Shown here: positions 17,602 through 29,072 of the stretch, piece by piece
How the letters are laid out: the number at the start of each line of letters is the position of its first letter
How positions within the stretch are numbered: the first letter of the stretch is position 1
Assembly: GCA_022071945.1 (NCBI GenBank)
Contig: JAJVIN010000005.1
Span: 152,879-216,878, forward strand
Direction of reading: 5' to 3'
Source of the DNA: Thermoanaerobaculia bacterium
GTDB lineage: Bacteria; Acidobacteriota; Thermoanaerobaculia; UBA5066
Length of the DNA: 64,000 bases
The notes under the pieces: generated by a model
What the model saw: the letters and a program-made list of their open reading frames with translations, nothing else
What the model was told of the DNA's origin: nothing
Databases searched by the model: none
Position numbers and translations under genes: made by a program

Positions 17602-18881
17602 GCCGAGAGCTCTCCCGCCAGGACCTCGACGGGCGGGCCGGGGAGCTGCGGTCCGGTGATCCCCAGGGAGAAGGCGCCCCCGAAGAGCTTTGCAATCGAG
17701 CTCTCGATCGCCGCCATGTCGACGGCGTCGATATCGGACAGGAGCTCGTCCACCTCGTAGGGACGGCCGCGGTAGAGCCAATCCCGGGCCGCCGCCTCGC
17801 GCCTGGATACCGTCGACTCCAAGGAGAGCTCGACCTCGGCTCGGACCTGGTCCTTCGCGTGCTTCAGCTCGTGTTTCGTCACGCCTGACTCGCGGACGTG
17901 ACGGAGCACTGTCCCGAGCGTCTTGATCAGCTTCCGGAGCTTCTCCGGGGCGGTGGCCGCCTCGATCTGGATGAGGCCCGTCTGACGAAAGAGGGCCAGG
18001 GTGGAGCCGACGTGGTAGGCCAGCCCCCTCTTGTCCCTCACGTTCCGCCAGAGCCGAGAGGACACTCCGCCGCCGAGAATGGTGGAGAGGAGCCAGGCGG
18101 CCGGAACCGCGCGATGGGTGTGGGGAAATGCCTCCGCCCCGGCCAGGACGTGCGTCTGAGAGAGCTCCGGCTTTTCGATGAAGAAGGAGGCGGTGCGCAC
18201 CTTCGGTTTCGGGAGGTCCTTTTGCGGCTCTCCGTTCGGCTCCTGGTTCCCGCCTCGGGGCCTGCGAAACCGGAGCTTTCCCAGGTGACGGAGGAGTTTC
18301 GGCGGATCGATGGCGCCGGAGGCGACGAAGGCCATGCGCGCGGGGACGAAGAGCTTCTCGAATCTGGAGACGAGAGCGGGTGAATCGAGGGCCTTGACGC
18401 TCTCTTCCGTGCCCAGGATCGGCTCGGAGAGGGGGTGTCCATTCCACACGTTCTTGGCGAAGGCCTCGTTGAGGAGGTCCTCGGGGATGTCTCGCGCCTC
18501 GGCCATCTCCTCGAGGATGACGCCGCGCTCCATCTCGATGTCCTCTTGCGAGAAGACCGGAGCCTTCACGAGGTCGAAGAGGAGGTCGACGGCCGCGTCG
18601 AAGCTCTCGACCGTCGACCGGGCGTGGAAGGCCACCGTCTCCTTGGCCGTGTAGGCATCGCAATCACCGCCGAGCCTGTCGATGGCTCGGGCGATCTCCA
18701 GACCCGTTCGCCTGGCCGAGCGCCGGAACAGGAGGTGTTCGAGAAAGTGAGTGGAGCCGCGCTCGGTGGCTGCCTCGGAGACCGACCCCGCGCTGACGTA
18801 AAAGCCCAGGGCCACGCTCCTGACGTCTCGCATCGGGTCGAGCCAGGCCGTCAGCCCGTTGTCGAGGCGCTCCGTGATCAC
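17598..18881 (-). CDS. M16-family zinc peptidase (processing peptidase/insulinase-like)
   Basis: SVALGFYVSAGSVSEAATERGSTHFLEHLLFR (HxxEH) with downstream E; full M16 architecture. Confidence 0.95.
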   Translation of the reverse strand: MITERLDNGLTAWLDPMRDVRSVALGFYVSAGSVSEAATERGSTHFLEHLLFRRSARRTGLEIARAIDRLGGDCDAYTAKETVAFHARSTVESFDAAVDLLFDLVKAPVFSQEDIEMERGVILEEMAEARDIPEDLLNEAFAKNVWNGHPLSEPILGTEESVKALDSPALVSRFEKLFVPARMAFVASGAIDPPKLLRHLGKLRFRRPRGGNQEPNGEPQKDLPKPKVRTASFFIEKPELSQTHVLAGAEAFPHTHRAVPAAWLLSTILGGGVSSRLWRNVRDKRGLAYHVGSTLALFRQTGLIQIEAATAPEKLRKLIKTLGTVLRHVRESGVTKHELKHAKDQVRAEVELSLESTVSRREAAARDWLYRGRPYEVDELLSDIDAVDMAAIESSIAKLFGGAFSLGITGPQLPGPPVEVLAGELSA

Positions 18882-18898
18882 CGCGAGATCTTACTTCG

Positions 18899-19624
18899 TC
18901 ACTTCCCGGGACCCATCCCGGGGATCTCGGAGCCGCCGGGGCCGCCGCCTCTGGGGCCCCCGCCTCCTCCAGGCGCCCCACCCGGACCGGTTCCTCCCCC
19001 CGGCACGACCGCCTGGCCCGTGCGGCGATCCACGAAGAGGGATTGCTCGGTGAAGACCCACTCGCTGTAGGTGTCGCGGCCCTGAAACTGCCTGAACGAC
19101 TTCTTCGAGGACTTCGAGTGGATCCCGGCGACCGGCAGGACGTCCTGGGGATTCCCCCTGGCTCCCCCGCCGAAGGGCGACGGGGTCGGGGTGGGAAGCG
19201 GTTTCGGCCCTGGGTCGTTCCCCGGGGGCTTGGTCTTGTCACCGGGCCCGCGTCCCGGGAGAGTGATCTGGACGGTGCCTCCAGGACCCACGATCCCCCA
19301 GTCCATCGAGTTGGTGATCGGGTCCTTCCAGAGCTTGCGGATGGTCCGGGGGCGGGTTTCGAACATCTCCTTGAGGGAATTCGGGTAGCGTCCGTAGCGC
19401 TTCCTGTAGAGCCGGATTCCTTCGGCGTACTGCAAGCCGCGGAAGATGAGCTCTTCTTCCCGCTCACGCTGAACCTGCGTCGAGGCGATGGGGAGAGCGG
19501 CCGCCATGAGGATGGCCATGACCGTCATCCCGACCAGGAGGGCCACGAGCGTGTAGCCCCGGACGGCGCGGGAAGCCCGCTTCCACCGCCCCCTGGCTCG
19601 CCGATAGAGAGACATGGGCGTCAC
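18899..19624 (-). CDS. Pseudopilin-like protein with Gly/Pro-rich C-terminal tail
   Basis: RGYTLVALLVGMTVMAILMAAALPIASTQVQREREEELIFRGLQYAEGIRLYRKRYGRYPNSLKEM; tail GGGTGPGGAPGGGGGPRGGGPGGSEIPGMGPGK. Confidence 0.85.
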   Translation of the reverse strand: MTPMSLYRRARGRWKRASRAVRGYTLVALLVGMTVMAILMAAALPIASTQVQREREEELIFRGLQYAEGIRLYRKRYGRYPNSLKEMFETRPRTIRKLWKDPITNSMDWGIVGPGGTVQITLPGRGPGDKTKPPGNDPGPKPLPTPTPSPFGGGARGNPQDVLPVAGIHSKSSKKSFRQFQGRDTYSEWVFTEQSLFVDRRTGQAVVPGGGTGPGGAPGGGGGPRGGGPGGSEIPGMGPGK

Positions 19625-20211
19625 CAGGTGTCGTAGGTCGTTCCGTCCAGGGCGGTGTCCTTCGAGCCCGAACGAACGTCGATGATGCCGGGGGGCTGGT
19701 CCGAAGACGTCTCGCTCGCGTCGGCTTCCTCGAAGACGAGCTCCCAGGTTTCCGCCGAGCCCGTGATCGGGTCGATCGGAATCTTCCTGATGTATTTCTC
19801 GGTCACGAGGGTCTCGAGGCTTTCGGGGTAGCGCCCCTTGTCCGCGAAGTACTGGTCGATCATCGAGCGGAAGGTGAAGAGGTTCTCCTTGAGGGCGGCC
19901 TCCTTGGCCTTCATCGGAGTCCTCAGGAGCTGGGGAATTGCAATCCCGGCCAGGATCCCGATGACGGCCATGACCACGAGGAGCTCGAGCAGCGTGTAGC
20001 CGCGGCGGGCAAGGGAGCGGGGCGCCCGTGGTGCCGCGGTCCCCTCCGCGAGGGCTCCCTCGGCGAGGGCTCCCTCGGCGAGGGCTCCCTCGGCGAGGGC
20101 TTTCGCGGGGACGTCTTGGCCCCAGGGCGGCGAAAGGACCTCGTCTCGTCTCCCGGAGCGGCCGGGGATCGGCAAGACGGAGAAGCGGGAATCGGATCGT
20201 TTCCAGTTCAT
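19621..20211 (-). CDS. Type II secretion/pseudopilin protein (GspG-like) with long repeat-containing leader
   Basis: RRGYTLLELLVVMAVIGILAGIAIPQLLRTPMKAKEAALKENLFTFRSMIDQYFADKGRYPESLETLV; likely start ATG 20211 next to the stop of the upstream gene. Confidence 0.87.
   Translation of the reverse strand: MNWKRSDSRFSVLPIPGRSGRRDEVLSPPWGQDVPAKALAEGALAEGALAEGALAEGTAAPRAPRSLARRGYTLLELLVVMAVIGILAGIAIPQLLRTPMKAKEAALKENLFTFRSMIDQYFADKGRYPESLETLVTEKYIRKIPIDPITGSAETWELVFEEADASETSSDQPPGIIDVRSGSKDTALDGTTYDTW
20042..20101 (-). repeat. 15-bp tandem repeat (4 units, ALAEG) in prepilin leader
   Basis: Plus strand (ggctccctcggcgag)n; encodes ALAEGALAEGALAEGALAEG. Confidence 0.85.
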
Positions 20212-20212
20212 C

Positions 20213-20764
20213 TCACCAGTCCCTGTATTTGGATTTGTCCAGAGCGGTTCCGTCCGAGAGCGAGTAGACGTCATAGACATTCTGCCGGCCCCAGCTCGTC
20301 GAGTCCGGCTCGTCCTGATAGCTTCTGAGGCCCCATTCCGCTTCCCCCGTCATCGGGTCTTTCGGGATGCGGCGCAAGAACCGCTTCTTCTTCTTGACCT
20401 GCCCGACCAGCTCGACGCCCTCCACAAGGACATCGAGCTCCTTCGGATACCCCTCGGTTCCGAGGTCGATCGGGATGAGCCCCTGATCCGACAGCCTCTT
20501 GTAGTCGTCGATGGCGTTGCGGAGCGTCCGGAGGGCCTCCTTCAGCTCGGCTTCCTGCTGCCGTCTGATCGAGAACTTGGCGATCGGGACGATCATGGCG
20601 GAAAGCACCAGGATGACGACCATCACGACGACGAGCTCGACCATGGAGTACCCGCGCGACCCTGCGGGAGACTTCCTCCCCCCGGGGCGCGCGCTTCGGG
20701 CTTCGTTCCCGCTCCTGGCCATCGTCAGTCTCATGGTCGTCGTCTTCCTGGGCCAATCCGTCAA
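20213..20764 (-). CDS. Type II secretion/pseudopilin protein
   Basis: RGYSMVELVVVMVVILVLSAMIVPIAKFSIRRQQEAELKEALRTLRNAIDDYKRLSDQG. Confidence 0.87.
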   Translation of the reverse strand: MTDWPRKTTTMRLTMARSGNEARSARPGGRKSPAGSRGYSMVELVVVMVVILVLSAMIVPIAKFSIRRQQEAELKEALRTLRNAIDDYKRLSDQGLIPIDLGTEGYPKELDVLVEGVELVGQVKKKKRFLRRIPKDPMTGEAEWGLRSYQDEPDSTSWGRQNVYDVYSLSDGTALDKSKYRDW

Positions 20765-23268
20765 CTCGGGCCGAGGACCTTCACGAGAATCGCCTCGGTC
20801 TGGGGCCTGATCCCGCTGCTCTTACCGGTCGCCACGCCCGCCGACACGCGGAAGAGCGAGACACCTGGCGAGCGTCCGCGCAGGGCGAGGCGGGCGAGCG
20901 CTCCCTCGGGAAGCCCCACGACTCCCTCGGAACGGATGAACTGGAGGGTGGCCCGTCCCTCGACCCTCTCCGCGGACATGCGGAGCGTCGATGCGAGTTC
21001 ACCCGATGACCAGTCTCCGGGCGCGATGCCCGTCACCTCGACGGTGGCGGGATCCCACTCGAGTGTGATTTCCATGGAGTGGACGCCGGCGAGTCCGCCT
21101 GTGCCGAGCAGGGTCAGCTCACCCAGAGCGCCAGAAACGATCTCGGGTGTCGCGGTTTCGAAGCCCAGGCGGGGACCGGCGGGTGCGACCGGAGCCGGGA
21201 CAGCCGGGGCAGGCGCCGCCGCCGCGGACTCGGCCACAGGTCCCGAATCGGCGGGAACGGCCTCGCCTTCGACCGCGGCGTCGCTTTTCTGCATCTGCGG
21301 CGAGGACGGGTTCCCGGCCGTTCCGCCCGGATTCGTGGGCGAGGTCGAGGGGGTCGGCCGCTTGAAGGGGTCATTCGGGGCCCCACCCGGGATGGCACCC
21401 GGGAACGTCGAGGAGGGCGTCCGGCCCATGGGGCGTGGAGCGCCGCCGCCCGCGGCTCCGCCAGACGGATCGATCCCCTTGACGGGCGCGTCCTGAGGAT
21501 CGAATGGCGAGCCCGGGGCACTGGGCGACTCGAGCCGCGTCGAGCTGCCGGCGAAGCTGACGTTGTTCTCGGTCCCGACCCAGATCGGGACGAGGTCCTC
21601 TTCCGTGATCTGCGGCGAACGCGCGATCCGGGGCGTGAGGGTCAGCATCAGGTCGGTCCTCTTGCTGTCGTCCTTGAAGCCGGTGAAGAGCGCCCCGATG
21701 ATCGGGAGGTCTCCCAGGAAGGGGATCGTCTTCTTCGTCTTGGCGACGTCGGACCGGATGAGGCCGGCCAGGATGTTGGTTTCGCCATCCTTGAGGCGGA
21801 TCGTGGAGGTGATCGTCCGGGTGCCGATGATGGGTTGCGACTGTCCGTTCGGCCCCAGAACTTCTCCGTTGAGGTTCGACACCTCGACGGTGAGCTTGAG
21901 TGTGACTTCCTTGTTGTGGTGGACGCGGGGCTCCATGTCGATCTTGATGCCGACATCCTGGTACTGGTAGGAGGTGATGGGCACGACGCCGGTCTGTCCG
22001 ATCGCGGTCTGCGTGTTCATGGTCGTGACCGGGATCGGCACCCGGTCACCGATGACGAGCTGGGCCTTTTCCCCCTCGGCGATCCGCAGGGAGGGCTTGG
22101 CCAGCACCTCGGCGTCGGTGTTGTCCTTCACGAAGTTGAAGGTGATCGTCGGAATAGAGAACGAGAGGTCCGAGATGCTGAGCTTCGAGAGCTGGTCCCA
22201 CGGCAGCGAGGTCACCGGCTTGCCGTCCGAGCCGACGACGCCGGCCGACACCGAGTAGGCGCTCAGCGTCGTCCCGAGCTGGACGACCTTCGAGGTGTTC
22301 AGCTGGACGAGCTCGACGTCGATGATGACCTCCGCCTTGGCCTTGTCGTTGACCTCGATGATCTTCTCGGCAACGGCGACCTTGTCGGCGGTGTCCCGGA
22401 TGACGATGGCGTTGAGCTGCGGGATGACGCCGAGGCGGCGGAGATCCAGGATCGACCGGATCATGTTCGAGACGTCCTTGACGTCCCCGTTGGAGAGGAA
22501 GAAGGTGCGGATCACGAGATCCTCGTACTCGCGCCGGTTCTGGTTGTTGTCCTGCGCGAGAAGGATGGTTTTCTCGTCGATGACCTTGTAGAAGTGGCCC
22601 GCCTGGCGCATCAGGACTTCCAGCCCCTTCTGGAACGTCACGCCGCGCAGGTCGATTGCGTACTTGTCGTCCTTCAGCTGCGGGTCGTAGATGATGTTGA
22701 TCCCGGCCGCCGAGGCCAGGACCCCGTAGATCCGCTTGATGTTCGTATCCTGCGGGAAGACGAGGTCGATCGGCTTGTCCGACGCCGGGTTGAGCATCGG
22801 CGGAGTCGCCTTGGCCCCCTTCGCCTTGGCCTTTGCCTTCTCGATCGGAGTCCCCTTCTCGAGCTCGGCCCTGCGGGCGGCGAGGGCCTGCTTTGTCAGG
22901 TCGAGCTCTTGACGGGTCGCGTCGATCGAGCCGTCCAGGGCCACCGACTGTTCGAACTCGATGAGAGCCAGGTCCAGCTGCCCCGACAGGCGGTAGAGCT
23001 TGCCCTTCTCGAAGTGGGCGAGGGCGGCCGACTGCCGGGCCCGCGTCAGGGACAGCTTGTACCGCGTGTTGTCCGGATCCTCCTGAACGGCCTTCTCGTA
23101 CGAGAGCACGGCGAGGTCCCAGTGCTTCCGGCCTTCGGATTGCTGGCCCTCCCGATAGGAGCGGCTGGCGGCGCATCCCGTCGCGGCGAGAGCCACGAGG
23201 ACGAGGGAGAGGAGCCTCTCCGCCAGATGCCGTTGCCGTTTCGAGAGACGTGTCGGGTTCTTCGTCAT
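20761..23268 (-). CDS. Secretin (GspD/PilQ family) with N-terminal lipoprotein/TPR region and C-terminal cohesin-like domain
   Basis: Lipobox-like LVALAATGC; TPR-like EKGKLYRLSGQLDLALIEFEQSV; STN/N0 and secretin core VPITSYQYQDVGIKIDMEPRVHHNKEVTLKLTVEVS, LAGLIRSDVAKTKKTIPFLGDLPIIGALF; C-terminus LGELTLLGTGGLAGVHSMEITLEWDPATVEVTGI (cohesin-like). Confidence 0.9.
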   Translation of the reverse strand: MTKNPTRLSKRQRHLAERLLSLVLVALAATGCAASRSYREGQQSEGRKHWDLAVLSYEKAVQEDPDNTRYKLSLTRARQSAALAHFEKGKLYRLSGQLDLALIEFEQSVALDGSIDATRQELDLTKQALAARRAELEKGTPIEKAKAKAKGAKATPPMLNPASDKPIDLVFPQDTNIKRIYGVLASAAGINIIYDPQLKDDKYAIDLRGVTFQKGLEVLMRQAGHFYKVIDEKTILLAQDNNQNRREYEDLVIRTFFLSNGDVKDVSNMIRSILDLRRLGVIPQLNAIVIRDTADKVAVAEKIIEVNDKAKAEVIIDVELVQLNTSKVVQLGTTLSAYSVSAGVVGSDGKPVTSLPWDQLSKLSISDLSFSIPTITFNFVKDNTDAEVLAKPSLRIAEGEKAQLVIGDRVPIPVTTMNTQTAIGQTGVVPITSYQYQDVGIKIDMEPRVHHNKEVTLKLTVEVSNLNGEVLGPNGQSQPIIGTRTITSTIRLKDGETNILAGLIRSDVAKTKKTIPFLGDLPIIGALFTGFKDDSKRTDLMLTLTPRIARSPQITEEDLVPIWVGTENNVSFAGSSTRLESPSAPGSPFDPQDAPVKGIDPSGGAAGGGAPRPMGRTPSSTFPGAIPGGAPNDPFKRPTPSTSPTNPGGTAGNPSSPQMQKSDAAVEGEAVPADSGPVAESAAAAPAPAVPAPVAPAGPRLGFETATPEIVSGALGELTLLGTGGLAGVHSMEITLEWDPATVEVTGIAPGDWSSGELASTLRMSAERVEGRATLQFIRSEGVVGLPEGALARLALRGRSPGVSLFRVSAGVATGKSSGIRPQTEAILVKVLGPS

Positions 23269-23279
23269 GGGTGGGCCCT

Positions 23280-23876
23280 TCAGCGGCGGGAGTCCGGCCC
23301 CGGAATGGGGAGCCGGCGTGTGATGTCCGGGGGAAGGTCCTTGAAAGCGATGTCCACCGATTCGCGGTTGACCTTCTTCACGATGAAGCGGCCTCCGACC
23401 GTGTCCCCCTCGCGGGCCGCGAATGTCTTGCCGGCCTCCTCGAAGGCCACGATGGGCTTGTCTTTCGGACCGAACAGGCCGATCACGGTGTAGGGGATCG
23501 AGGGAGGAACGATAGGAGTCGGAGCCGGCGTCGGCGGCAGGGGCATGGGGTACCGGTGGTAGGACTCGAGGGGGATCGGGGTCGGAGGCGGCTTGGGCGT
23601 CGGCGGCACGGGAGTCGGCTTGTAATAGAAACGAAAGACGTCGCGGCCGACCTTCTCCTCGAAATCACCCCGCGTGATCCTGAGGTCGAATTCCGGGGGC
23701 TCGTCCGGCAGGGCGGGCCCCGCCACCCGTTCGGGACGCTTCTTCTTCTCGCCCACGGCGGCTTCTCGCTGGACGGCCGGACCACTCGACGCGGGCTCGG
23801 AAACCCAGCGCCTGAGAACGAAGACGGCCAGGACGAGCACGGCCGCGAGAGTCACGAGACGGCGGCCCTGCATCAT
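23280..23876 (-). CDS. Inner-membrane pilus/T2SS protein, PilP/GspC-like, Pro-rich linker
   Basis: N-terminal TM; PTPVPPTPKPPPTPIP...PLPPTPAPTPIVPP linker; C-terminal YTVIGLFGPKDKPIVAFEEAGKTFAAREGDTVGGRFIVKKVNRESVDI resembles a PilP/GspC HR fold; position between pilO-like and secretin genes. Confidence 0.6.
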   Translation of the reverse strand: MMQGRRLVTLAAVLVLAVFVLRRWVSEPASSGPAVQREAAVGEKKKRPERVAGPALPDEPPEFDLRITRGDFEEKVGRDVFRFYYKPTPVPPTPKPPPTPIPLESYHRYPMPLPPTPAPTPIVPPSIPYTVIGLFGPKDKPIVAFEEAGKTFAAREGDTVGGRFIVKKVNRESVDIAFKDLPPDITRRLPIPGPDSRR

Positions 23877-24535
23877 CGCGCGCCTCCCGGGCCAGGGGGG
23901 GCAGTGGCCGGACTCTTCGCCGCTGCCTGCCTGAGGGCCGGCGGCTTGGCTGCCGGACGGACTCGTCTCGGACCTCTGGCCTCCTCGCCCCTGAAGAAGT
24001 GCGTCACGGCGAAGGCAACGCTCAGGATGTCCGGCTGATCCGCGTTGAGGGAGACGCCGATGTTCTCGACGACCAGGAAGCGGGGGCTCGTCTCGAGGAT
24101 GTAGAGGAGCTTCTTCACGTCCTGGTACCGCCCCTGGACGTTGAAGCTCATCAGGATTTGCTCCGCCCCGGGGACGCTGGCCTCGCTGTAGCTGATGGTT
24201 CCCGGCTTCAAGCCCGCCTGGGACGTCATCTTGTAGAGGTCCTCGATGAGAGGGGCCAGCCGCTCACGTCGCGTGCCGAGCGTCTCGTTGAAAAAGAGGT
24301 CCAGCTCCGACGAGAGATTGCTGAGCTTCTTCTCGCGGACCCGGATCCTCTCGAGAGCCCGCGCCGTCTCGTCCCGCTTCATCTCGAGCTCGGACTTCGA
24401 CCTCTGCAACGCCGCGAGCCGGTCGTCGTAGAAGACGCGGTAGACGAGCAGGATGGCTCCGTTCACGACGATGAGGAGGACGAGTGTCAAGAGGAGACCG
24501 AGGCGGTTGCGCCAGGGTGAGGAGAAGTTCGTCAT
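23873..24535 (-). CDS. PilO-like inner-membrane protein
   Basis: Single N-terminal TM, coiled coil, APLIEDLYKMTSQAGLKPGTISYSEASVPGAEQILMSFNVQGRYQDVKKLLYILETSPRFLVVENIGV. Confidence 0.78.
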   Translation of the reverse strand: MTNFSSPWRNRLGLLLTLVLLIVVNGAILLVYRVFYDDRLAALQRSKSELEMKRDETARALERIRVREKKLSNLSSELDLFFNETLGTRRERLAPLIEDLYKMTSQAGLKPGTISYSEASVPGAEQILMSFNVQGRYQDVKKLLYILETSPRFLVVENIGVSLNADQPDILSVAFAVTHFFRGEEARGPRRVRPAAKPPALRQAAAKSPATAPPGPGGAR

Positions 24536-25140
24536 GGAGCCTTCCCCGCGTCGCGGTACGTGACCGAGAGATTCATCTCCGTCCCTTCGGGCTTGCCATC
24601 CCGGGCCGAGACCTCGGTGAAAGGCACGGGACGGTCGAAGTAGGGGGAGTCGTAGAAAGCCCGGATCACTTTCGGCAGGAGCTCGGGTTGCTTTCCGATC
24701 AGGACGAGCGTGACGCGCATGTCCGAGAGGGAGTCCTCGCCCCCTTTTCGCTCGCCCGCCTGTTCACGGGCCAGGGCAATGGCGCTCACCCTCACGTCCT
24801 CGGGCAGCGTGGTCTCCAGACGCGACAGGAAGCGGGTCCAGGAGAATGTCCGGCGCCGGGCAATCGAGCGGGCTTCCTCGGAGCTCGCGACGATCTCGGC
24901 GAAGTCGTGTTTTTGAAGCGCCCGGTCAGCGGCATCGCGCTGGGCCTCCAGGGTCGCGATCTCGCGCCTCACCTGGGCGATGGCCTCGCGGGTCTTCTGT
25001 GAACCGGACAGGTACTCCTCGACGGTCTGGAAGCTGATCACCGTCAGTCCGATCGTCGCGATCCCCAGGATCGCGGCGATGATGTTGACGGGACGGGTGT
25101 TGACGAAGGGCCTTCGAGCGAGGTTCAGCCTGTGCGACAC
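24532..25140 (-). CDS. PilN-like inner-membrane protein
   Basis: RLNLARRPFVNTRPVNIIAAILGIATIGLTVISF...; context between PilM-like and PilO-like genes. Confidence 0.75.
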   Translation of the reverse strand: MSHRLNLARRPFVNTRPVNIIAAILGIATIGLTVISFQTVEEYLSGSQKTREAIAQVRREIATLEAQRDAADRALQKHDFAEIVASSEEARSIARRRTFSWTRFLSRLETTLPEDVRVSAIALAREQAGERKGGEDSLSDMRVTLVLIGKQPELLPKVIRAFYDSPYFDRPVPFTEVSARDGKPEGTEMNLSVTYRDAGKAP

Positions 25141-25152
25141 GGGCGTCCTCCC

Positions 25153-26164
25153 TCAGGCCTCGGAGGCCATCGCCCCGAGCGCGACCAGAAGTGCCGGGTC
25201 CTCGACCCCGGCGACTCCGGCGAGCGTGGCATCGGTCACGGCAGCCCCCGAGACGACGGGCGTCGCCGGAAAGAGGGCCGCCTTGGTGATGGGCTGCGGA
25301 TCCCGGCCCCCTTGCTCCGCCCGGAAAGCCCTGAATCTCGAGATGATGGGAGACCCGAGCGGGCCGGCGGCGCACGGCTCGGCGACGTCGAGCGGCTGTT
25401 CCAGGACCTCCTCCTTGTCCCCCTGCGCGACGAACGAGGCCGCGAGCCGGATCTCTTGCAGCGCTTCGTCCGGGTCGGAGGTGGCCTTCGTCCTCAAGAA
25501 GCGGAGGCGGCCCTCACGGAAGAAGACCGTCGTCGCGGCGTCTCCGTCGGCCCAGAGGACGAACCCCCGGCCCTGCGGGAGGGCGCGCTTGCCGAGATAC
25601 GACACCGCGACGGCGGCCGACTCCAGCGCCCCGACGCGAATTCCGGCTTTCTGGAAGGAGTCCTCGAGCGAGGCCGCCGTTTCCTCCAGGGTCGCCATTG
25701 CCAGAACGCGGGTTCCGCCTTCGCTGCCGGGTCCCGCCGTCTGCCACGCGATCCGGAGCGGCGGCGGCGTGTCCCCGAACATCTTCGCGAACTTCCACCT
25801 CAGGATCTCGTTGACCTCTTTCGGGTTCTTTTCCGGCGCATCCACATCGACGCTGATGACCCTCACGAAGTCATCCGGAATGCAGAGCGAGGTCGCGGTG
25901 ATCTTCGCCCCGATATCCTGGGCCAGGCGCGACACCACGCCATCCATCTCCTTGCCGGCGACCGGAATCCCCCGCGGCCCCGGCTTGAGGGCCCCCTCGG
26001 GCAGGGGGCGCGACACCATGAAGACCGGAGCCTTGTCCGTCTCTTTCGCTCCCTTCTTCCCCGGACGCTGCCCCACGTAGACGAGCCGGTTCCGGGTCAA
26101 GACGAAGGCGTGGGACGGGCGCACCATCCGGAAGAGCCGGGACGGCAAGAACCGTCTGAGGAGG

Positions 26165-26175
<11 letters not shown>
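25153..26175 (-). CDS. PilM/GspL-like actin-fold pilus assembly protein
   Basis: RVISVDVDAPEKNPKEVNEILRWKFAKMFGD...AGIRVGALESAAVAVSYL...; context. Confidence 0.72.
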
Positions 26176-27829
<1,654 letters not shown>

Positions 27830-27839
27830 CCTGGCTTCT

Positions 27840-29072
27840 TCAGGCTTTGATCTGGTTGAGGATGGTGAACATCGGCAGGTATACGGAAAGCAGGATGGTG
27901 GCGATGACGCCGCCCATGATGATCAGGATCAGGGGTTCTATCAGATTGACCAGCCGCTGCAGAGCCGTTTCGATCGCCTCGTCATAGAACTCGGAGACGT
28001 TCAGCAGCATCTCTTCCAGGGCTCCGGTCGCCTCGCCCACCTTCACCATCTCGACCGTCAGAGACGAGAAGAGCTTCGTCTCTTCCAGGCTCTTCCACAT
28101 CTCCGCGCCCTCTCTAACCTTCGGCGCCACGGTGTCGACCGCCCCGGCGATCTTCCTGTTGGAAATCGAGCCCGAGCAGATTTCCAGGGCCGTCACCAGG
28201 GGTGTCCCGGCTCCCACGAGCGTCCCGAGAGACCGGCTGAACTGAGAGAGGGCGAACTGGTGCAGGATGTTGCCAACGAGCGGGATCTTCAGGAGCAGAC
28301 CATCCCAAGTCTTGCTCCCCTCGTCGGTGTCGAGCCACTGCCGAAAGAGGTAGATCCCCACGGTCAGCGCCAGGACACCCTCGAGAAAGAAGGTCTTCGT
28401 GTAGTGCGAGGCCCCGACGACGACGCGCGTCAGGGCGGGCAGCTCGCCCCCGAAGCCGGCGTAGAACTCGATGAACTTCGGGATGACGAACGTCATCAAG
28501 ACGGTGATCAGCCCGATCGAGAGCGCGATCAGAACCGACGGGTAGACGAGAGCGCTGATCACCTTCCGCTGAACGGTTCCGAGGATCTTCTGGTAGGAGA
28601 GATAACGCCGGATGACCTTCTCGATCTCCCCCGATCTCTCGCCCGCCTTCAGCGAGGTGGCGTAGAGCTTCGGGAACGCGTCGCCGTGGGCCAGAAACGC
28701 GTCCGAAAGGGCCACTCCCGAGGTGATCTGGTCGCGGATCGCGAGGAGGATCGCCTTGAATCTCGGGTTCTTCTGCCTCTCGAGCAGCGTCTCGAAGCTG
28801 GCGACGATGGGGAGGCCGGCCTTCAGGAGCGCGACCAGCTCCTGATTGAAGACGAGAAACTCGTCGAGCTTGACCGGCTTTCCCGAGCTCTTCTTGGCGA
28901 GAGCGGCTCCGAGGGAAAGCCCGACAACCCCCGCCTTCGCCGGCTTGATCGAGAAGATCATGCCGCCTTGCCTGGCCAGTTCCTGCCGTGCCGCCTCGAT
29001 GTCAGAGGCCTCCAGCGTCCTGACGGCGACACTGCCGTCCGGCGCTCCCACACGACAAACGAAGCTGGGCAT
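27840..29072 (-). CDS. GspF/PilC-family inner-membrane platform protein
   Basis: Two T2SSF repeats (LVALLKAGLPIVASFETLLERQKNPRFKAIL; FSRSLGTLVGAGTPLVTALEICSGSISNRKI); C-terminal VIATILLSVYLPMFTILNQIKA. Confidence 0.95.
   Translation of the reverse strand: MPSFVCRVGAPDGSVAVRTLEASDIEAARQELARQGGMIFSIKPAKAGVVGLSLGAALAKKSSGKPVKLDEFLVFNQELVALLKAGLPIVASFETLLERQKNPRFKAILLAIRDQITSGVALSDAFLAHGDAFPKLYATSLKAGERSGEIEKVIRRYLSYQKILGTVQRKVISALVYPSVLIALSIGLITVLMTFVIPKFIEFYAGFGGELPALTRVVVGASHYTKTFFLEGVLALTVGIYLFRQWLDTDEGSKTWDGLLLKIPLVGNILHQFALSQFSRSLGTLVGAGTPLVTALEICSGSISNRKIAGAVDTVAPKVREGAEMWKSLEETKLFSSLTVEMVKVGEATGALEEMLLNVSEFYDEAIETALQRLVNLIEPLILIIMGGVIATILLSVYLPMFTILNQIKA

Noticed and set aside
21079-23493. 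804-aa plus-strand ORF opposite the secretin
   Set aside because: Antisense shadow of a well-supported secretin gene; composition dominated by R/G/D/V/L with no motifs.
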